In this document: positions 17,714 to 26,477 of the stretch, piece by piece | How the letters are laid out: every line of letters begins with the position of its first letter | Position numbering within the stretch: position 1 is the stretch's first letter | NCBI RefSeq assembly: GCF_900107635.1 | Contig: NZ_FNRD01000009.1 | Coordinates: 1-64,000 of the forward strand | Reading direction: 5' to 3' | DNA: 64,000 bases | Source of the DNA: Flavobacterium gillisiae | GTDB taxonomy: Bacteria; Bacteroidota; Bacteroidia; Flavobacteriales; Flavobacteriaceae | Position numbers and translations under genes: made by a program | The notes under the pieces: generated by a model | The model's database searches: none | Told to the model about the DNA's origin: nothing | What the model saw: only the letters and a program-made list of their open reading frames with translations

Positions 17714-18823
17714 CTAAAGTTCAAAGGCTGTTTCTATAACACTAGAAACAGTCTTTTTTTCCTTATTCCACGTTTGTTTTTCAAGTGTAAATGAAAATTC
17801 TGAGCCAATACCAAATTCGCTCTCCACGTATATTTTTTCTTTATGCGCTTCTATAATATGTTTGACAATTGCCAATCCTAATCCAGAACCTCCTTCTGAG
17901 CGAGAACCACTTTTATTGACGCGATAAAAACGTTCAAAAAGCCTTGGGATATTTTGTTTCTCTATTCCTTCTCCATTATCACTTATACGAACCAGAACTT
18001 TTTTCTTAGTTAAATTCACCACAGCAACTTCGGTTGTACCGCCAGTTTTTCCGTATTTTATTGAATTGACTATTAAGTTTTCAATGATTTGCTGAATCCG
18101 GTCTCTGTCGGCTCTTACATAATTAGGTAAGATGTGGTAGTTTTCAAACGCAAGGGTAATATTCTTTTTTTCCGCTTTCATTTCCAATAAGTCGAAGACA
18201 TTCTGAATTAATTCCACAATATCAAACTCCGAATAATCTAAATTCAAATCACCAACTTCAAGCTTGGTAATCATATCTAAATCTTCAACAATATAGATCA
18301 ATCGCTCCACTCCTTTTTCGGCACGTTTCAAGTATTTTTTTCGAATCACTTTATCCTCCATCGCCCCATCTAGCAAAGTGGATATGTAACCTTGAACCGT
18401 AAATAAAGGAGTCTTTAATTCATGCGAAACATTTCCCAGAAATTCTCTTCGGTATTCTTCGCGCACCTGCAACATTTCAATTTCCAATTTTTTGTCGGTT
18501 GCAAATTTCTTTACTTCCCTGGTCAGCGTTTCCATGTCGGTGGTAATGGGCTTGTTTATGAATGTACTGGATTCTAATAATGAAACATCATCATAGATTT
18601 TTTTTACGCGTCTGTAAATGAACCGCTCTACTCGATATTGCAATACAATAAATGAAAAAATATATACGATTAACATGAAAACAAACCCAAATAAAAACAG
18701 ACTGCGGGAAGGCAACTTGAACATATTGGATGCCAATAGCATCACAAATCCCGTTGAAAAAAGACTGATATACAATGCTGATTTTACCGCAAACTTATAG
18801 GTTTTTTTGAAACTTATTTTCAT
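17714..18823 (-). CDS. PhoR-like sensor histidine kinase
   Basis: 369 residues. Two membrane helices (about 15-32 and 41-62) have almost no periplasmic loop, so it cannot sense a periplasmic ligand directly. A short linker leads to HisKA with the phospho-acceptor His134 in NVSHELKTPL, then the N box (QQIIENLIVNSIKYG), G1 DNGEGI and G2 GGSGLGLAIV. It lies after a PhoB-type regulator and divergent from a Pho-like promoter. A minimal sensor loop is also seen in PhoR, which listens to Pst/PhoU. Hence PhoR-like, but the name is inferred from context. Its 3' end overlaps the sbtA terminator. Confidence 0.85.
   Translation of the reverse strand: MKISFKKTYKFAVKSALYISLFSTGFVMLLASNMFKLPSRSLFLFGFVFMLIVYIFSFIVLQYRVERFIYRRVKKIYDDVSLLESSTFINKPITTDMETLTREVKKFATDKKLEIEMLQVREEYRREFLGNVSHELKTPLFTVQGYISTLLDGAMEDKVIRKKYLKRAEKGVERLIYIVEDLDMITKLEVGDLNLDYSEFDIVELIQNVFDLLEMKAEKKNITLAFENYHILPNYVRADRDRIQQIIENLIVNSIKYGKTGGTTEVAVVNLTKKKVLVRISDNGEGIEKQNIPRLFERFYRVNKSGSRSEGGSGLGLAIVKHIIEAHKEKIYVESEFGIGSEFSFTLEKQTWNKEKKTVSSVIETAFEL
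17728..17761 (+). terminator. sbtA terminator inside the kinase 3' coding end
   Basis: The stem CTGTTTCT / AGAAACAG is followed by a run of seven T on the plus strand. It lies within the last 16 codons of the convergent histidine-kinase gene, so the kinase C-terminal tail is shaped by a terminator. Confidence 0.8.
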
Positions 18824-18905
18824 TTTTAAGTACGTACGTTACTTATGCAATCTAGCCTTTTGAAGATGACCTTACATTCCACAAATAACCTTTATTAAAT
18901 CTAAT

Positions 18906-19589
18906 TTAAACCTCAAATTTATAACCAACCCCTTTAATAGTTTTAAAAAGATCTTCTCCTATTTTTTCTCGTAGCTTTCTAATGTGAACATCGATTGTTC
19001 TTCCACCTACAACTACTTCATTTCCCCAAACTTTATCAAGAATTTCATCACGTTTGAATACTTTTCCTGGTTTAGACGCTAATAAATAAAACAGTTCAAA
19101 CTCTTTTCTAGGTAATGAAATTTCGATATTATCCTTTACTATTTTATATTCTTCGCGATTTATTTCTATACCACCTACGTTCAAGGTTTCACTGTCTTGC
19201 TCACTTTCTTTTAAGCGGCGCAACAATGCTTTTACTTTACTTACTAATAATTTTGGCTTTATTGGTTTTGTGATATAGTCATCAGCTCCAGCATCAAATC
19301 CTGCAACTTGCGAATAATCTTCACTTCTGGCAGTCAAGAAAGTAATAATCACATTACTCAACTCCGGAATTTTTCTAATGTTTTCACAGGCTTCCATTCC
19401 ATCCATCTCCGGCATCATCACATCCATGATTATCAAATCTGGCAATTCCTTTTTAGCTTTAGCAACCGCTTCTTTTCCATTGGCCGCTGTAAAAATTTGA
19501 TACCCTTCCTGTGTAAGATTATAACCTACAATTTCTAAAATATCCGGTTCGTCATCGACTAATAAAATCTTGGTGTGTTTCTTTTTCAT
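18906..19589 (-). CDS. PhoB-like response regulator (OmpR family)
   Basis: 227 residues. Receiver domain: acidic pocket DDEPD (residues 12-16), phospho-acceptor Asp56 in MDVMMPEMDG, and Lys in TKPIKPK. The C-terminal OmpR/PhoB winged helix has LPRKEFELFYLLASKPGKVF and VDVHIRKLREKIG-type signatures. The frame extends back to a TTG (19598), but the ATG at 19589 fits the family start. It should be phosphorylated by the downstream kinase and bind direct repeats with 11-bp period such as those found at the local phosphate genes. That link is inference, supported by location and site geometry. Confidence 0.88.
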   Translation of the reverse strand: MKKKHTKILLVDDEPDILEIVGYNLTQEGYQIFTAANGKEAVAKAKKELPDLIIMDVMMPEMDGMEACENIRKIPELSNVIITFLTARSEDYSQVAGFDAGADDYITKPIKPKLLVSKVKALLRRLKESEQDSETLNVGGIEINREEYKIVKDNIEISLPRKEFELFYLLASKPGKVFKRDEILDKVWGNEVVVGGRTIDVHIRKLREKIGEDLFKTIKGVGYKFEV

Positions 19590-19703
19590 AGTTGGCAAAT
19601 TTACGTTTGCTTTTGTAAATATAAGAATAAATGAACAGCAAAAAAGTAGTATTAACCGTAAATTAATTTGGTAACCATTTAGTAATATTCAACAAACCTA
19701 ATG

Positions 19704-19748
19704 GTAACCTCGCAATAACGCAAACTTTACAAAGACCCCGTTACTTTG
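19704..19748 (+). promoter_or_regulatory. TonB-receptor promoter with degenerate Pho-like repeats
   Basis: GTAAC (19704), ATAAC (19715) and TTTAC (19726) are 11 bp apart. The last ends 11 bp before a near-exact -7 element, TTACTTTG (19741-19748). This mirrors pstS and the second porin. A second pair, TTAAC (19652) and TTAAT (19663), is also 11 bp apart further upstream. Confidence 0.5.
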
Positions 19749-19766
19749 CAAAAAATTAAACAAACT

Positions 19767-22514
19767 ATGAAACTTAAATTATTCATTTTAACGCTTTTTA
19801 TCAGTACCCTTGCTTTTTCTCAAACTAAAGGTACTATTACTGGAGTACTAACTGATAAGGATTCAAACAACGAAACGTTACCTTTTGCAAACGTATTATT
19901 AAAAGGAACACAAATAAATGGCACAACAGATATTGACGGTAAATATGCACTTAATGCTCCCGCAGGTAATTATATAATACAATATAGTTTTATTGGTTAC
20001 GAATCAATAGAGGTTCCTGTTACAGTAAAAAGTGGAGAAACAATAACACTAAGCAAAGCATTAGGATCATCAAGTTACAAACTAGATGATGTAGTTATCA
20101 CTACAACCGTAAACAAGCAAAAAGAAACCGCCTTATTAATGGACCAAAAAAATGCAGTTGAAATCAAACAAAGCATCGGTTCACAGGAATTATCTAGAAA
20201 AGGGGTTAGCGATGTTGCAACTGCGGTTACTAAAACGAGTGGTATTACAAAACAAGAAGGTTCAGGAAATATATTTGTAAGAGGTCTTGGTGACCGATAC
20301 AATTCTACCACTATGAATGGATTACCCATTCCCTCAAATGATCCAGAAAAGAAAAACTTAAATCTTGAAATTTTCTCTACCGATATCGTTGAATACATAT
20401 CTATTGACAAGGTATATAGCGGAAACATTTATGGTGACTTTGCAGGAGGAAATGTTGATATTATTTCGAAAGACTACAAAGGAAAAGGATTTTTAAAAAT
20501 CGACATTGGCTCTAAAGTGAACACAAATGCAATTGCCGAAGATAACTTTAAATTGCAAAAAGGGTTTGACGGGTTTGGTTTTACAAAAAAATCAATTCCA
20601 AACAATCCTCTTACACAATTCAATTATAGCTCTCTTCAAATGAAAGACTATACTCCAATAGCTTCTTCTTTTGGAATCTCTGGAGGAAAATCATTTGACG
20701 TAGGTTCAGAGGGCAAACTTAGCTTTTTTGCTACTGCTTCATTCAACAACGATTTCTCAGCTAAAAGTAATGGAACAGCAAAAGCAAGTGTTAATGGTAA
20801 CGGAATTGCAAATAAAAACTTCGACAACTATAGCGAACTAAAATATGAAACTAATACTACCGGAATGGCTAATATTGGTTACAAAATAAACAATAATAAT
20901 AAAGTAAGTTTCAATTCACTTTATATCAATACCTCAACACAATCAAAAGAAGAATACTCAGGATACATTGTTGATATTGCTAATGACGGCAACGGTTTAA
21001 TTCGTCGTTTTAACTATGAAAAAAACAGTTTATGGATTAATCAAATATTAGGAGAAAGTAAAATTGGAGACCGTTCTAAATTGAATTGGGGAGTTTCATA
21101 CAACATCATTGATGGAAGTATGCCAGACAGAGTCCAAAACATTTTTAGAAAAGAAGCTACTGGTTACCAATTGTCAAGTATCTCAGCTCCTGACAACCAC
21201 AGATACTTTCAAAAACTGAAAGAAGACGAGCTAGCTGGTAATGCTTCATATGATTACAAATTCAACAAAAATGAAGATGGTGATTACAATGGAAAAATTA
21301 CTGTAGGTTACAACGGAAGAATCAAATCAAGAGGATTTCAAGCAACGCAATTCAACATTAAAGCGACAAGTGGTAACACAAACACTATTGTTGATCCTAA
21401 TAACTTAGATTTATTCTACAACCAAGACAACTTCAACAACGGTAATTTCTCGATTGCTACTTTCCGTGGAAATTCACAAGTATACAATGCTTTAGACCCA
21501 CAAACTTATGGAGGAGATCAAACGATACATGCTGCTTTTGCTAACACAGAATACAAATTCAATAAATTAACTGCGGTATTAGGTCTTAGAGGAGAACAAA
21601 TATCTCAAAAAGTAAGTTGGTACACGCAATTAGGCGGGACTGGAAATGACAAATTAGAAAAAACTGCTTTCTTGCCAAGTTTAATCATGAAATATGAATT
21701 GAACGACAAACAAAATTTACGTTTAGGATTAAGCAAAACTTATACTTTACCTCAATTTAAAGAAAGAGCTTTATTCGTATATGAAGAAGTCCTACAAGTA
21801 AAAGTAGGTAATCCATTTTTATACGAATCTGACGATTATAATTTAGACCTTAAATGGGAAATGTTCCCGAAAAGTGACGAGCTAATTTCGGTAACTGCTT
21901 TTGGAAAATACATTCTAAACCCAATGAACGAAGTAACAATATCATCTTCTTCTAATGACATCTCTTATATCAACACAGGAGATTACGGTTATGTAGCTGG
22001 TGCCGAAGTAGAATACAGAAAACAACTTTTTGATTTCGATTCTAATAATGCTAAGAAATTATCTGCAGGTATTAATGCTTCTTATTTATACAGCAACCAA
22101 GAATTGAATGCTGAAAAAGTAAATAGTGAAACAAATTACCAAGTGGATTTCACTAACTCAAAAAGTAAATTTACTGGAGCTTCTGATTTATTGTTGAATG
22201 CCGACTTAACTTTATTTAATGAGTGGAATAACAGAAACAGCAATCTTACAACGACTGTAGCTTACACTTACTTTTCAGACAGAGTAAATGCAATTGGAAC
22301 AAGTAACAAGGGAGATTTAGTTGATAAAGCTTTTGGTTCACTAGATTTCATTGCAAAATCTAAACTAACTGAAAAATTAGGATTAGGATTAGTTGCGAAA
22401 AACTTATTAAATCCAGCAATAAATAGAGTACAAGCAAATGCAACTGGTGATGTAAATGTACTTTCATACAAAAAAGGAGCAACCATAAGTCTAAGTTTGA
22501 ATTACCAATTTTAA
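19767..22514 (+). CDS. TonB-dependent outer-membrane receptor
   Basis: 915 residues from the ATG at 19767; a TTG at 19746 is in frame but leaves no room for the promoter. A signal peptide of about 19 residues (ends LAFSQ) leads to a carboxypeptidase-regulatory-like domain (about 22-105), a plug domain with GSGNIFVRGLGDRYNSTTMNG, and a barrel closing with the aromatic strand SLSLNYQF. Such receptors import ligands too large or scarce for porins, powered by TonB. It lies divergent from the PhoBR-like pair and has Pho-like repeats upstream, so a phosphate-containing ligand is possible. No SusD-like partner follows; instead there is a beta-helix lipoprotein. Confidence 0.9.
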   Translation: MKLKLFILTLFISTLAFSQTKGTITGVLTDKDSNNETLPFANVLLKGTQINGTTDIDGKYALNAPAGNYIIQYSFIGYESIEVPVTVKSGETITLSKALGSSSYKLDDVVITTTVNKQKETALLMDQKNAVEIKQSIGSQELSRKGVSDVATAVTKTSGITKQEGSGNIFVRGLGDRYNSTTMNGLPIPSNDPEKKNLNLEIFSTDIVEYISIDKVYSGNIYGDFAGGNVDIISKDYKGKGFLKIDIGSKVNTNAIAEDNFKLQKGFDGFGFTKKSIPNNPLTQFNYSSLQMKDYTPIASSFGISGGKSFDVGSEGKLSFFATASFNNDFSAKSNGTAKASVNGNGIANKNFDNYSELKYETNTTGMANIGYKINNNNKVSFNSLYINTSTQSKEEYSGYIVDIANDGNGLIRRFNYEKNSLWINQILGESKIGDRSKLNWGVSYNIIDGSMPDRVQNIFRKEATGYQLSSISAPDNHRYFQKLKEDELAGNASYDYKFNKNEDGDYNGKITVGYNGRIKSRGFQATQFNIKATSGNTNTIVDPNNLDLFYNQDNFNNGNFSIATFRGNSQVYNALDPQTYGGDQTIHAAFANTEYKFNKLTAVLGLRGEQISQKVSWYTQLGGTGNDKLEKTAFLPSLIMKYELNDKQNLRLGLSKTYTLPQFKERALFVYEEVLQVKVGNPFLYESDDYNLDLKWEMFPKSDELISVTAFGKYILNPMNEVTISSSSNDISYINTGDYGYVAGAEVEYRKQLFDFDSNNAKKLSAGINASYLYSNQELNAEKVNSETNYQVDFTNSKSKFTGASDLLLNADLTLFNEWNNRNSNLTTTVAYTYFSDRVNAIGTSNKGDLVDKAFGSLDFIAKSKLTEKLGLGLVAKNLLNPAINRVQANATGDVNVLSYKKGATISLSLNYQF

Positions 22515-22542
22515 TCAAACAACACCTTTCAAAACATCTTAT

Positions 22543-22572
22543 AAAAGGGCAGCTAAATAGCTGCTCTTTTTA
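22543..22572 (+). terminator. Terminator after the TonB receptor
   Basis: The strong stem AAAAGGGCAGCT / AGCTGCTCTTTT around AAAT is followed by Ts. Expression of the next gene beyond this point needs read-through or its own promoter. Confidence 0.85.
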
Positions 22573-22783
22573 GTTATAACCCTAAATGAAAAAGATTATT
22601 AAAAGGTTTGTTAACCTTCCCGAAACCAAGAACAGCCTTAGCCCTCTAGACGAAACGAGTTAACATTAAATTGATATTGAAATAGCCTTTTAGTAAACAA
22701 ACATTCATGTTTAGATAACATCAAAAAAAAGTACTTAACGCATCTTTGTATCAGAAAATAAATAAAAATTTTATTAAACAATC

Positions 22784-23995
22784 ATGAAAAAATCAACTGT
22801 AAAATTATTCGGGATTTTAACATTAGCTGCAGGTTTAATCACTAGCTGTTCTTCTAACGACAACCCTACACCAACGACTACTCCTTCATCTACTTTTACT
22901 GCAGATGCAACCAATTTTCAAGGGACTATCAATGATGGTATCGTTACTCTAGACGCTACTAAAACGTACAAATTAACTGGAAAAATCCAGGTAAACAATG
23001 GAGCTACATTAACTATCCCAGCTGGGACGATTATTCAAGGAACAGGCGGAACATCTGCTTACATCGCAATTGCTCAAGGTGGAAAACTAAATGTAGAAGG
23101 TACTGCTGCTAAACCTGTTGTAATGACAAGTGGATTAGCTACAAAAGCTGCTGGTGACTGGGGTGGATTAGTTATCTGTGGTAAAGCACCTATCAACCGT
23201 GTATCTGGTGGTACAGGAACTGCTCAATCAGAAGTTGCTGATTTAACTTACGGTGGAACCATTTCTAATGATAATTCAGGTTCAATCAAATATTTAAGAA
23301 TTGAGTATGCTGGAGCTGCTTTTAACAGTGAAAAAGAATTTAACGGACTTTCATTATTTGGAGTTGGTTCAGGAACTACAATTGATTACGTAGAATTTTT
23401 CCACGGAGCTGATGACGGAGTTGAATTCTTCGGAGGAACTGTAAATACTTCTAACTTAATTTCTATTGGAAATGAAGACGATCAATTTGACTGGACTGAA
23501 GGATGGTCTGGTACAAATACTAACTGGTACGGAAAATTAGGTTTCGAAAAAGGAAACAGAGGAATTGAAGCAGATAACTTTGAATTAGGATATGCTAATA
23601 CTCCAATTGCTAACCCTTCTATTACTAATTTAACTTTAGTAGGACCTGGAAGCGCACCAACAACTGGAACATGGTTAGAAAATGATGCAATGAAATTAAG
23701 AAGAGGAACTAAAGGTATCTTCACAAACGTAGTTTTTAGTGGATGGGCTGTAGGTTTCAATGTTGAAAACACCGAGACGATCGCTTTCATACCTACTGCA
23801 TTAAAAGCTGTAAATGTTAACTTTATTGCTGATGTTACAACAAAAACTAAAGGTAAATTAAATGCTGTTGCTCCTGCAACAAGTGGAGTAAGTGCTGATG
23901 TATCTGCAATTATTACTTCAGAAGGTGCTGCTACTGGTGCTGGAAACGGAGCTGGAATGCCATCATGGGCTGCTGGTTGGTCAGTTGGATTCTAA
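22784..23995 (+). CDS. Surface or periplasmic lipoprotein with beta-helix-like fold
   Basis: 403 residues. The signal peptide ends in a lipobox, LITSC (Cys22), followed by SSND, an acidic stretch of the kind linked to surface export of Bacteroidota lipoproteins. A Pro/Thr linker leads to repeated short beta strands (VNNGATLTIPAGTIIQGTGG, GSIKYLRIEYAG, TIDYVEFFHGADDGVEFFGG) suggesting a right-handed beta-helix. Acidic motifs GADDG and NEDDQFDW could bind calcium. Homologues are often mislabelled as multidrug transporters, but no membrane helices exist. Located after the TonB receptor, so probably a partner or surface-binding protein. Ligand unknown. Confidence 0.8.
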   Translation: MKKSTVKLFGILTLAAGLITSCSSNDNPTPTTTPSSTFTADATNFQGTINDGIVTLDATKTYKLTGKIQVNNGATLTIPAGTIIQGTGGTSAYIAIAQGGKLNVEGTAAKPVVMTSGLATKAAGDWGGLVICGKAPINRVSGGTGTAQSEVADLTYGGTISNDNSGSIKYLRIEYAGAAFNSEKEFNGLSLFGVGSGTTIDYVEFFHGADDGVEFFGGTVNTSNLISIGNEDDQFDWTEGWSGTNTNWYGKLGFEKGNRGIEADNFELGYANTPIANPSITNLTLVGPGSAPTTGTWLENDAMKLRRGTKGIFTNVVFSGWAVGFNVENTETIAFIPTALKAVNVNFIADVTTKTKGKLNAVAPATSGVSADVSAIITSEGAATGAGNGAGMPSWAAGWSVGF

Positions 23996-24021
23996 TCAAA
24001 AGTATATCATAAAAAATACCC

Positions 24022-24052
24022 AAAACACCCTTTTTTAAAAGGGTGTTTTTTA
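24022..24052 (+). terminator. Terminator after the beta-helix lipoprotein
   Basis: AAAACACCC pairs with GGGTGTTTT around TTTTTTAAAA, with a following T-tract. Confidence 0.85.
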
Positions 24053-24105
24053 TTTTGGTACAGTATTTGATTTTTTTTGTATATTTACTAAACAAAATCA
24101 AGCTA

Positions 24106-24444
24106 ATGGCAAAAAATTACTTTTATATTGCAATCTTATTGGTTTTTTTCTTTTCTGTGAGTCTTAGTGCTCAAGATACAAAGCAACAACCAAAACTACA
24201 GGAAACTTCAGTAATTGAAGGTTTGAACCTGTATCCGAATCCCGTGACTAATGGGAAAGTATATATTTCCACAAAAAATGATTCAAATAAAGAAATAATT
24301 ATATTTGATCTTTTAGGTAAAAAAGTACTCCAAACATTAATTAGTTCAAAAGAACTAAATGTCTCAAGTCTAAACCCTGGTGTTTACATTATTAAGATTA
24401 ATGAAGAAAACGCAAGTGCTACCCGAAAACTCATTGTAAGGTAA
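24106..24444 (+). CDS. Mini-protein: signal peptide plus T9SS type A sorting domain only
   Basis: 112 residues from the ATG at 24106, which opens the signal peptide (MAKNYFYIAILL..., cut after SLSAQ near 23). The frame extends upstream, but a leader there would block secretion. Only about 16 residues precede the sorting domain: LNLYPNPVTNGKVYI, then IIIFDLLGKKVLQ, then LNPGVYIIKI and ATRKLIVR at the end. Type A domains direct cargo through the T9SS and are usually clipped off on export. Here there is almost no cargo. It lies between two terminators after the TonB/lipoprotein genes. Function unknown; it could be a decoy, a tiny surface peptide or a remnant. Confidence 0.88.
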   Translation: MAKNYFYIAILLVFFFSVSLSAQDTKQQPKLQETSVIEGLNLYPNPVTNGKVYISTKNDSNKEIIIFDLLGKKVLQTLISSKELNVSSLNPGVYIIKINEENASATRKLIVR

Positions 24445-24467
24445 AAATTACTTTCGAAAAATAACTT

Positions 24468-24498
24468 AAAAGCTCCAACTTCCATTGGGGCTTTTTTT
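24468..24498 (+). terminator. Terminator after the T9SS mini-protein
   Basis: The stem AAAAGCTCC / GGGGCTTTT (one G-T pair) is followed by seven T. Confidence 0.75.
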
Positions 24499-24547
24499 AA
24501 TTCAAATTCGAATATCTTTAAATATCTGAAAGAGCTATTAAAATTTA

Positions 24548-24555
24548 TACCTTTG
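24548..24555 (+). promoter_or_regulatory. -7 element of the LuxE-like gene
   Basis: TACCTTTG is an exact TAnnTTTG match. It lies so close to the coding region that the transcript would have almost no leader, which argues for the downstream TTG start at 24568. Confidence 0.55.
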
Positions 24556-24567
24556 CAAAAAAAATTC

Positions 24568-25548
24568 TTGATTACAGCTACTGATATATTTGCCATTTCG
24601 AGCCAAAAGCAATTTGAAAAAATCGCCTTAAAAATATTTCGTTACCAACACGAAAACAACTTGGTATACAGGGAATTTTGTGACCTCATGAAAGTGGAAC
24701 CTCAAAAAGTAAAAACACTACAACAGATTCCGTTTTTACCCATTCAGTTTTTTAAAAGTCATGCGGTGGTTTCTAATACTAACCCCGTTCAAAATACATT
24801 TACCAGTAGCGGAACAACAGGAATGGTAACGAGTAAACACCTGGTAACCGACACTTCTATTTATGAAGAAAGTTATCGCAAAGGGTTTTCTCAGTTTTAC
24901 GGAAATATCGAAGATTATGTAGTGTTAGCTTTACTACCTTCTTACTTGGAAAGAGATGGCTCTTCTTTGATTTATATGGTCGAAGATTTGATTCAGCTAT
25001 CCAATCATGACGACAGCGGTTTTTATTTGCACAATCACGACGAACTGATAACTAAACTAACCACATTAGACCAGTCCGGTCAAAATGTAATTCTGATCGG
25101 AGTTACTTTTGCCTTATTGGATCTAATCGAAAAACATCAGTTTCAACTGCAAAATACTATCATCATGGAAACAGGTGGTATGAAAGGCAGAAGAAAAGAA
25201 ATGATTCGAGAAGAACTGCATCAACAACTTTGCGAAGGCTTTGGCGTGACAGCGATTCATTCTGAATACGGCATGACGGAATTACTCTCTCAAGCCTATT
25301 CCTTAGGAGAAGGCGTATTTGAGTGTCCTTCTTGGATACAAATTCTAGTTCGCGATACAGAAGATGCACTTACTTATATTCCGCAAGGAAAAACAGGTGG
25401 AATCAACGTAATCGATTTGGCCAACATTAATTCCTGTTCTTTTATCGCCACGCAAGATCTAGGCAAGAAATATCCGAACAACTCTTTCGAGGTATTGGGA
25501 CGTTTTGATAATTCTGATATTCGAGGGTGCAATCTGATGGTGCTTTAA
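24568..25548 (+). CDS. LuxE/acyl-protein synthetase-like acyltransferase
   Basis: About 326 residues. It has the adenylate-forming-like loop TSSGTTGMVTSKH, followed by ETGGMKGRR and HSEYGMTELLSQAY, as in the LuxE acyl-protein synthetase family. The frame is open from 24553, but no ATG occurs near the family N-terminus. TTG at 24568 (then ITATDIFAISS) is the best start given the promoter at 24548. Such proteins activate an acyl group with ATP and transfer it. In Bacteroidota they lie among many neighbours and their substrate is unknown. Confidence 0.8.
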   Translation: MITATDIFAISSQKQFEKIALKIFRYQHENNLVYREFCDLMKVEPQKVKTLQQIPFLPIQFFKSHAVVSNTNPVQNTFTSSGTTGMVTSKHLVTDTSIYEESYRKGFSQFYGNIEDYVVLALLPSYLERDGSSLIYMVEDLIQLSNHDDSGFYLHNHDELITKLTTLDQSGQNVILIGVTFALLDLIEKHQFQLQNTIIMETGGMKGRRKEMIREELHQQLCEGFGVTAIHSEYGMTELLSQAYSLGEGVFECPSWIQILVRDTEDALTYIPQGKTGGINVIDLANINSCSFIATQDLGKKYPNNSFEVLGRFDNSDIRGCNLMVL

Positions 25549-25581
25549 ATATAATACAACCCTACTTATACCGCTTAATCG

Positions 25582-26256
25582 ATGCGTATCATTCTTTTTG
25601 TTTTTTTATTTTTTTCAATTTGTAGTTCTGCTCAGAACACTGAATTAGAAATGAAAATTGATTCCATCACTTCAATTGATTCAAGTCCAAAGAAAAGAAA
25701 ATTTACAATACATTATCATATAGAAAATAGAACTAATACTGTTGTTTCTTTCATTTTAAATACACATGCAGTACGATCTAACGCAACAAATTCTACGTCT
25801 TGGATTCCTTCGTACCGCTTACACCAAGAAAATGAAATTATTATCGCTGATAACATTTTTAACAGCACAAATACCGAGGATGTGATTCAAAAATTGAAAG
25901 GCAAACTAGAAACTAACAAAGGAAACTTAGAGACCTATTTTACCCAAAAAGAAAAAAAGCTAAAGGAGCAAACAAGTAAAAACATCATTAAAAGCCTCAT
26001 TAAGTTGAATCCTGACGAAAGTAAAACTTACACCATAACTTTAGACTGGGATAAAAACAGATACATACAATACTTTGATAACGAGTATTATTTAGACGGA
26101 AAAACCACTCATTACATTGATTTATTCGTTAATTTATACAAAGAGGAGTTATATGAACGCTTACTTCCCGAAGATTTAAACACAATAAAAGAAGACAAAA
26201 CCATTACAAAAGGTTGGATTCAATCTAATAAAATGGAAATCAATTTTAAAGAATAA
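25582..26256 (+). CDS. Secreted hypothetical protein
   Basis: 224 residues. The signal peptide of about 17 residues ends in CSSAQ. The mature part is charged and lacks membrane helices. Residues about 38-60 look like a beta sandwich strand pair (KFTIHYHIENRTNTVVSFIL), and the middle is a Lys/Glu-rich helix (about 100-140). The name of the family is not known to me. It lies 33 nt after the LuxE-like gene and may share its transcript; the terminator at 26274 ends both. Confidence 0.7.
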   Translation: MRIILFVFLFFSICSSAQNTELEMKIDSITSIDSSPKKRKFTIHYHIENRTNTVVSFILNTHAVRSNATNSTSWIPSYRLHQENEIIIADNIFNSTNTEDVIQKLKGKLETNKGNLETYFTQKEKKLKEQTSKNIIKSLIKLNPDESKTYTITLDWDKNRYIQYFDNEYYLDGKTTHYIDLFVNLYKEELYERLLPEDLNTIKEDKTITKGWIQSNKMEINFKE

Positions 26257-26273
26257 CATACATTCAAACCACA

Positions 26274-26313
26274 AAAAAGTCGCAATAGCTCCTTAGAACT
26301 CTTGCGACTTTTT
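26274..26313 (+). terminator. Terminator after the secreted hypothetical protein
   Basis: AAAAAGTCGCAA pairs perfectly with TTGCGACTTTTT. The symmetric flanks make it potentially bidirectional, facing tyrS on the other strand. Confidence 0.85.
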
Positions 26314-26477
26314 GACCCTTTGATTATTTATTTATACCATTTTATTTTTGAATATACTGCAATAAAACATAACCACAATCTTGTCATTCCGACAAACTAA
26401 ATGTTAGATTTTGGGTCTGAAAAATTTTACAGTGTTTTCTATGCTGAGAAAGCATTAATCGTTGTTCAACTTGAAAA

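Noticed and set aside
22784..23995. Multidrug transporter annotation often given to such proteins
   Set aside because: It has a lipobox and beta-helix-like repeats but no membrane helices.
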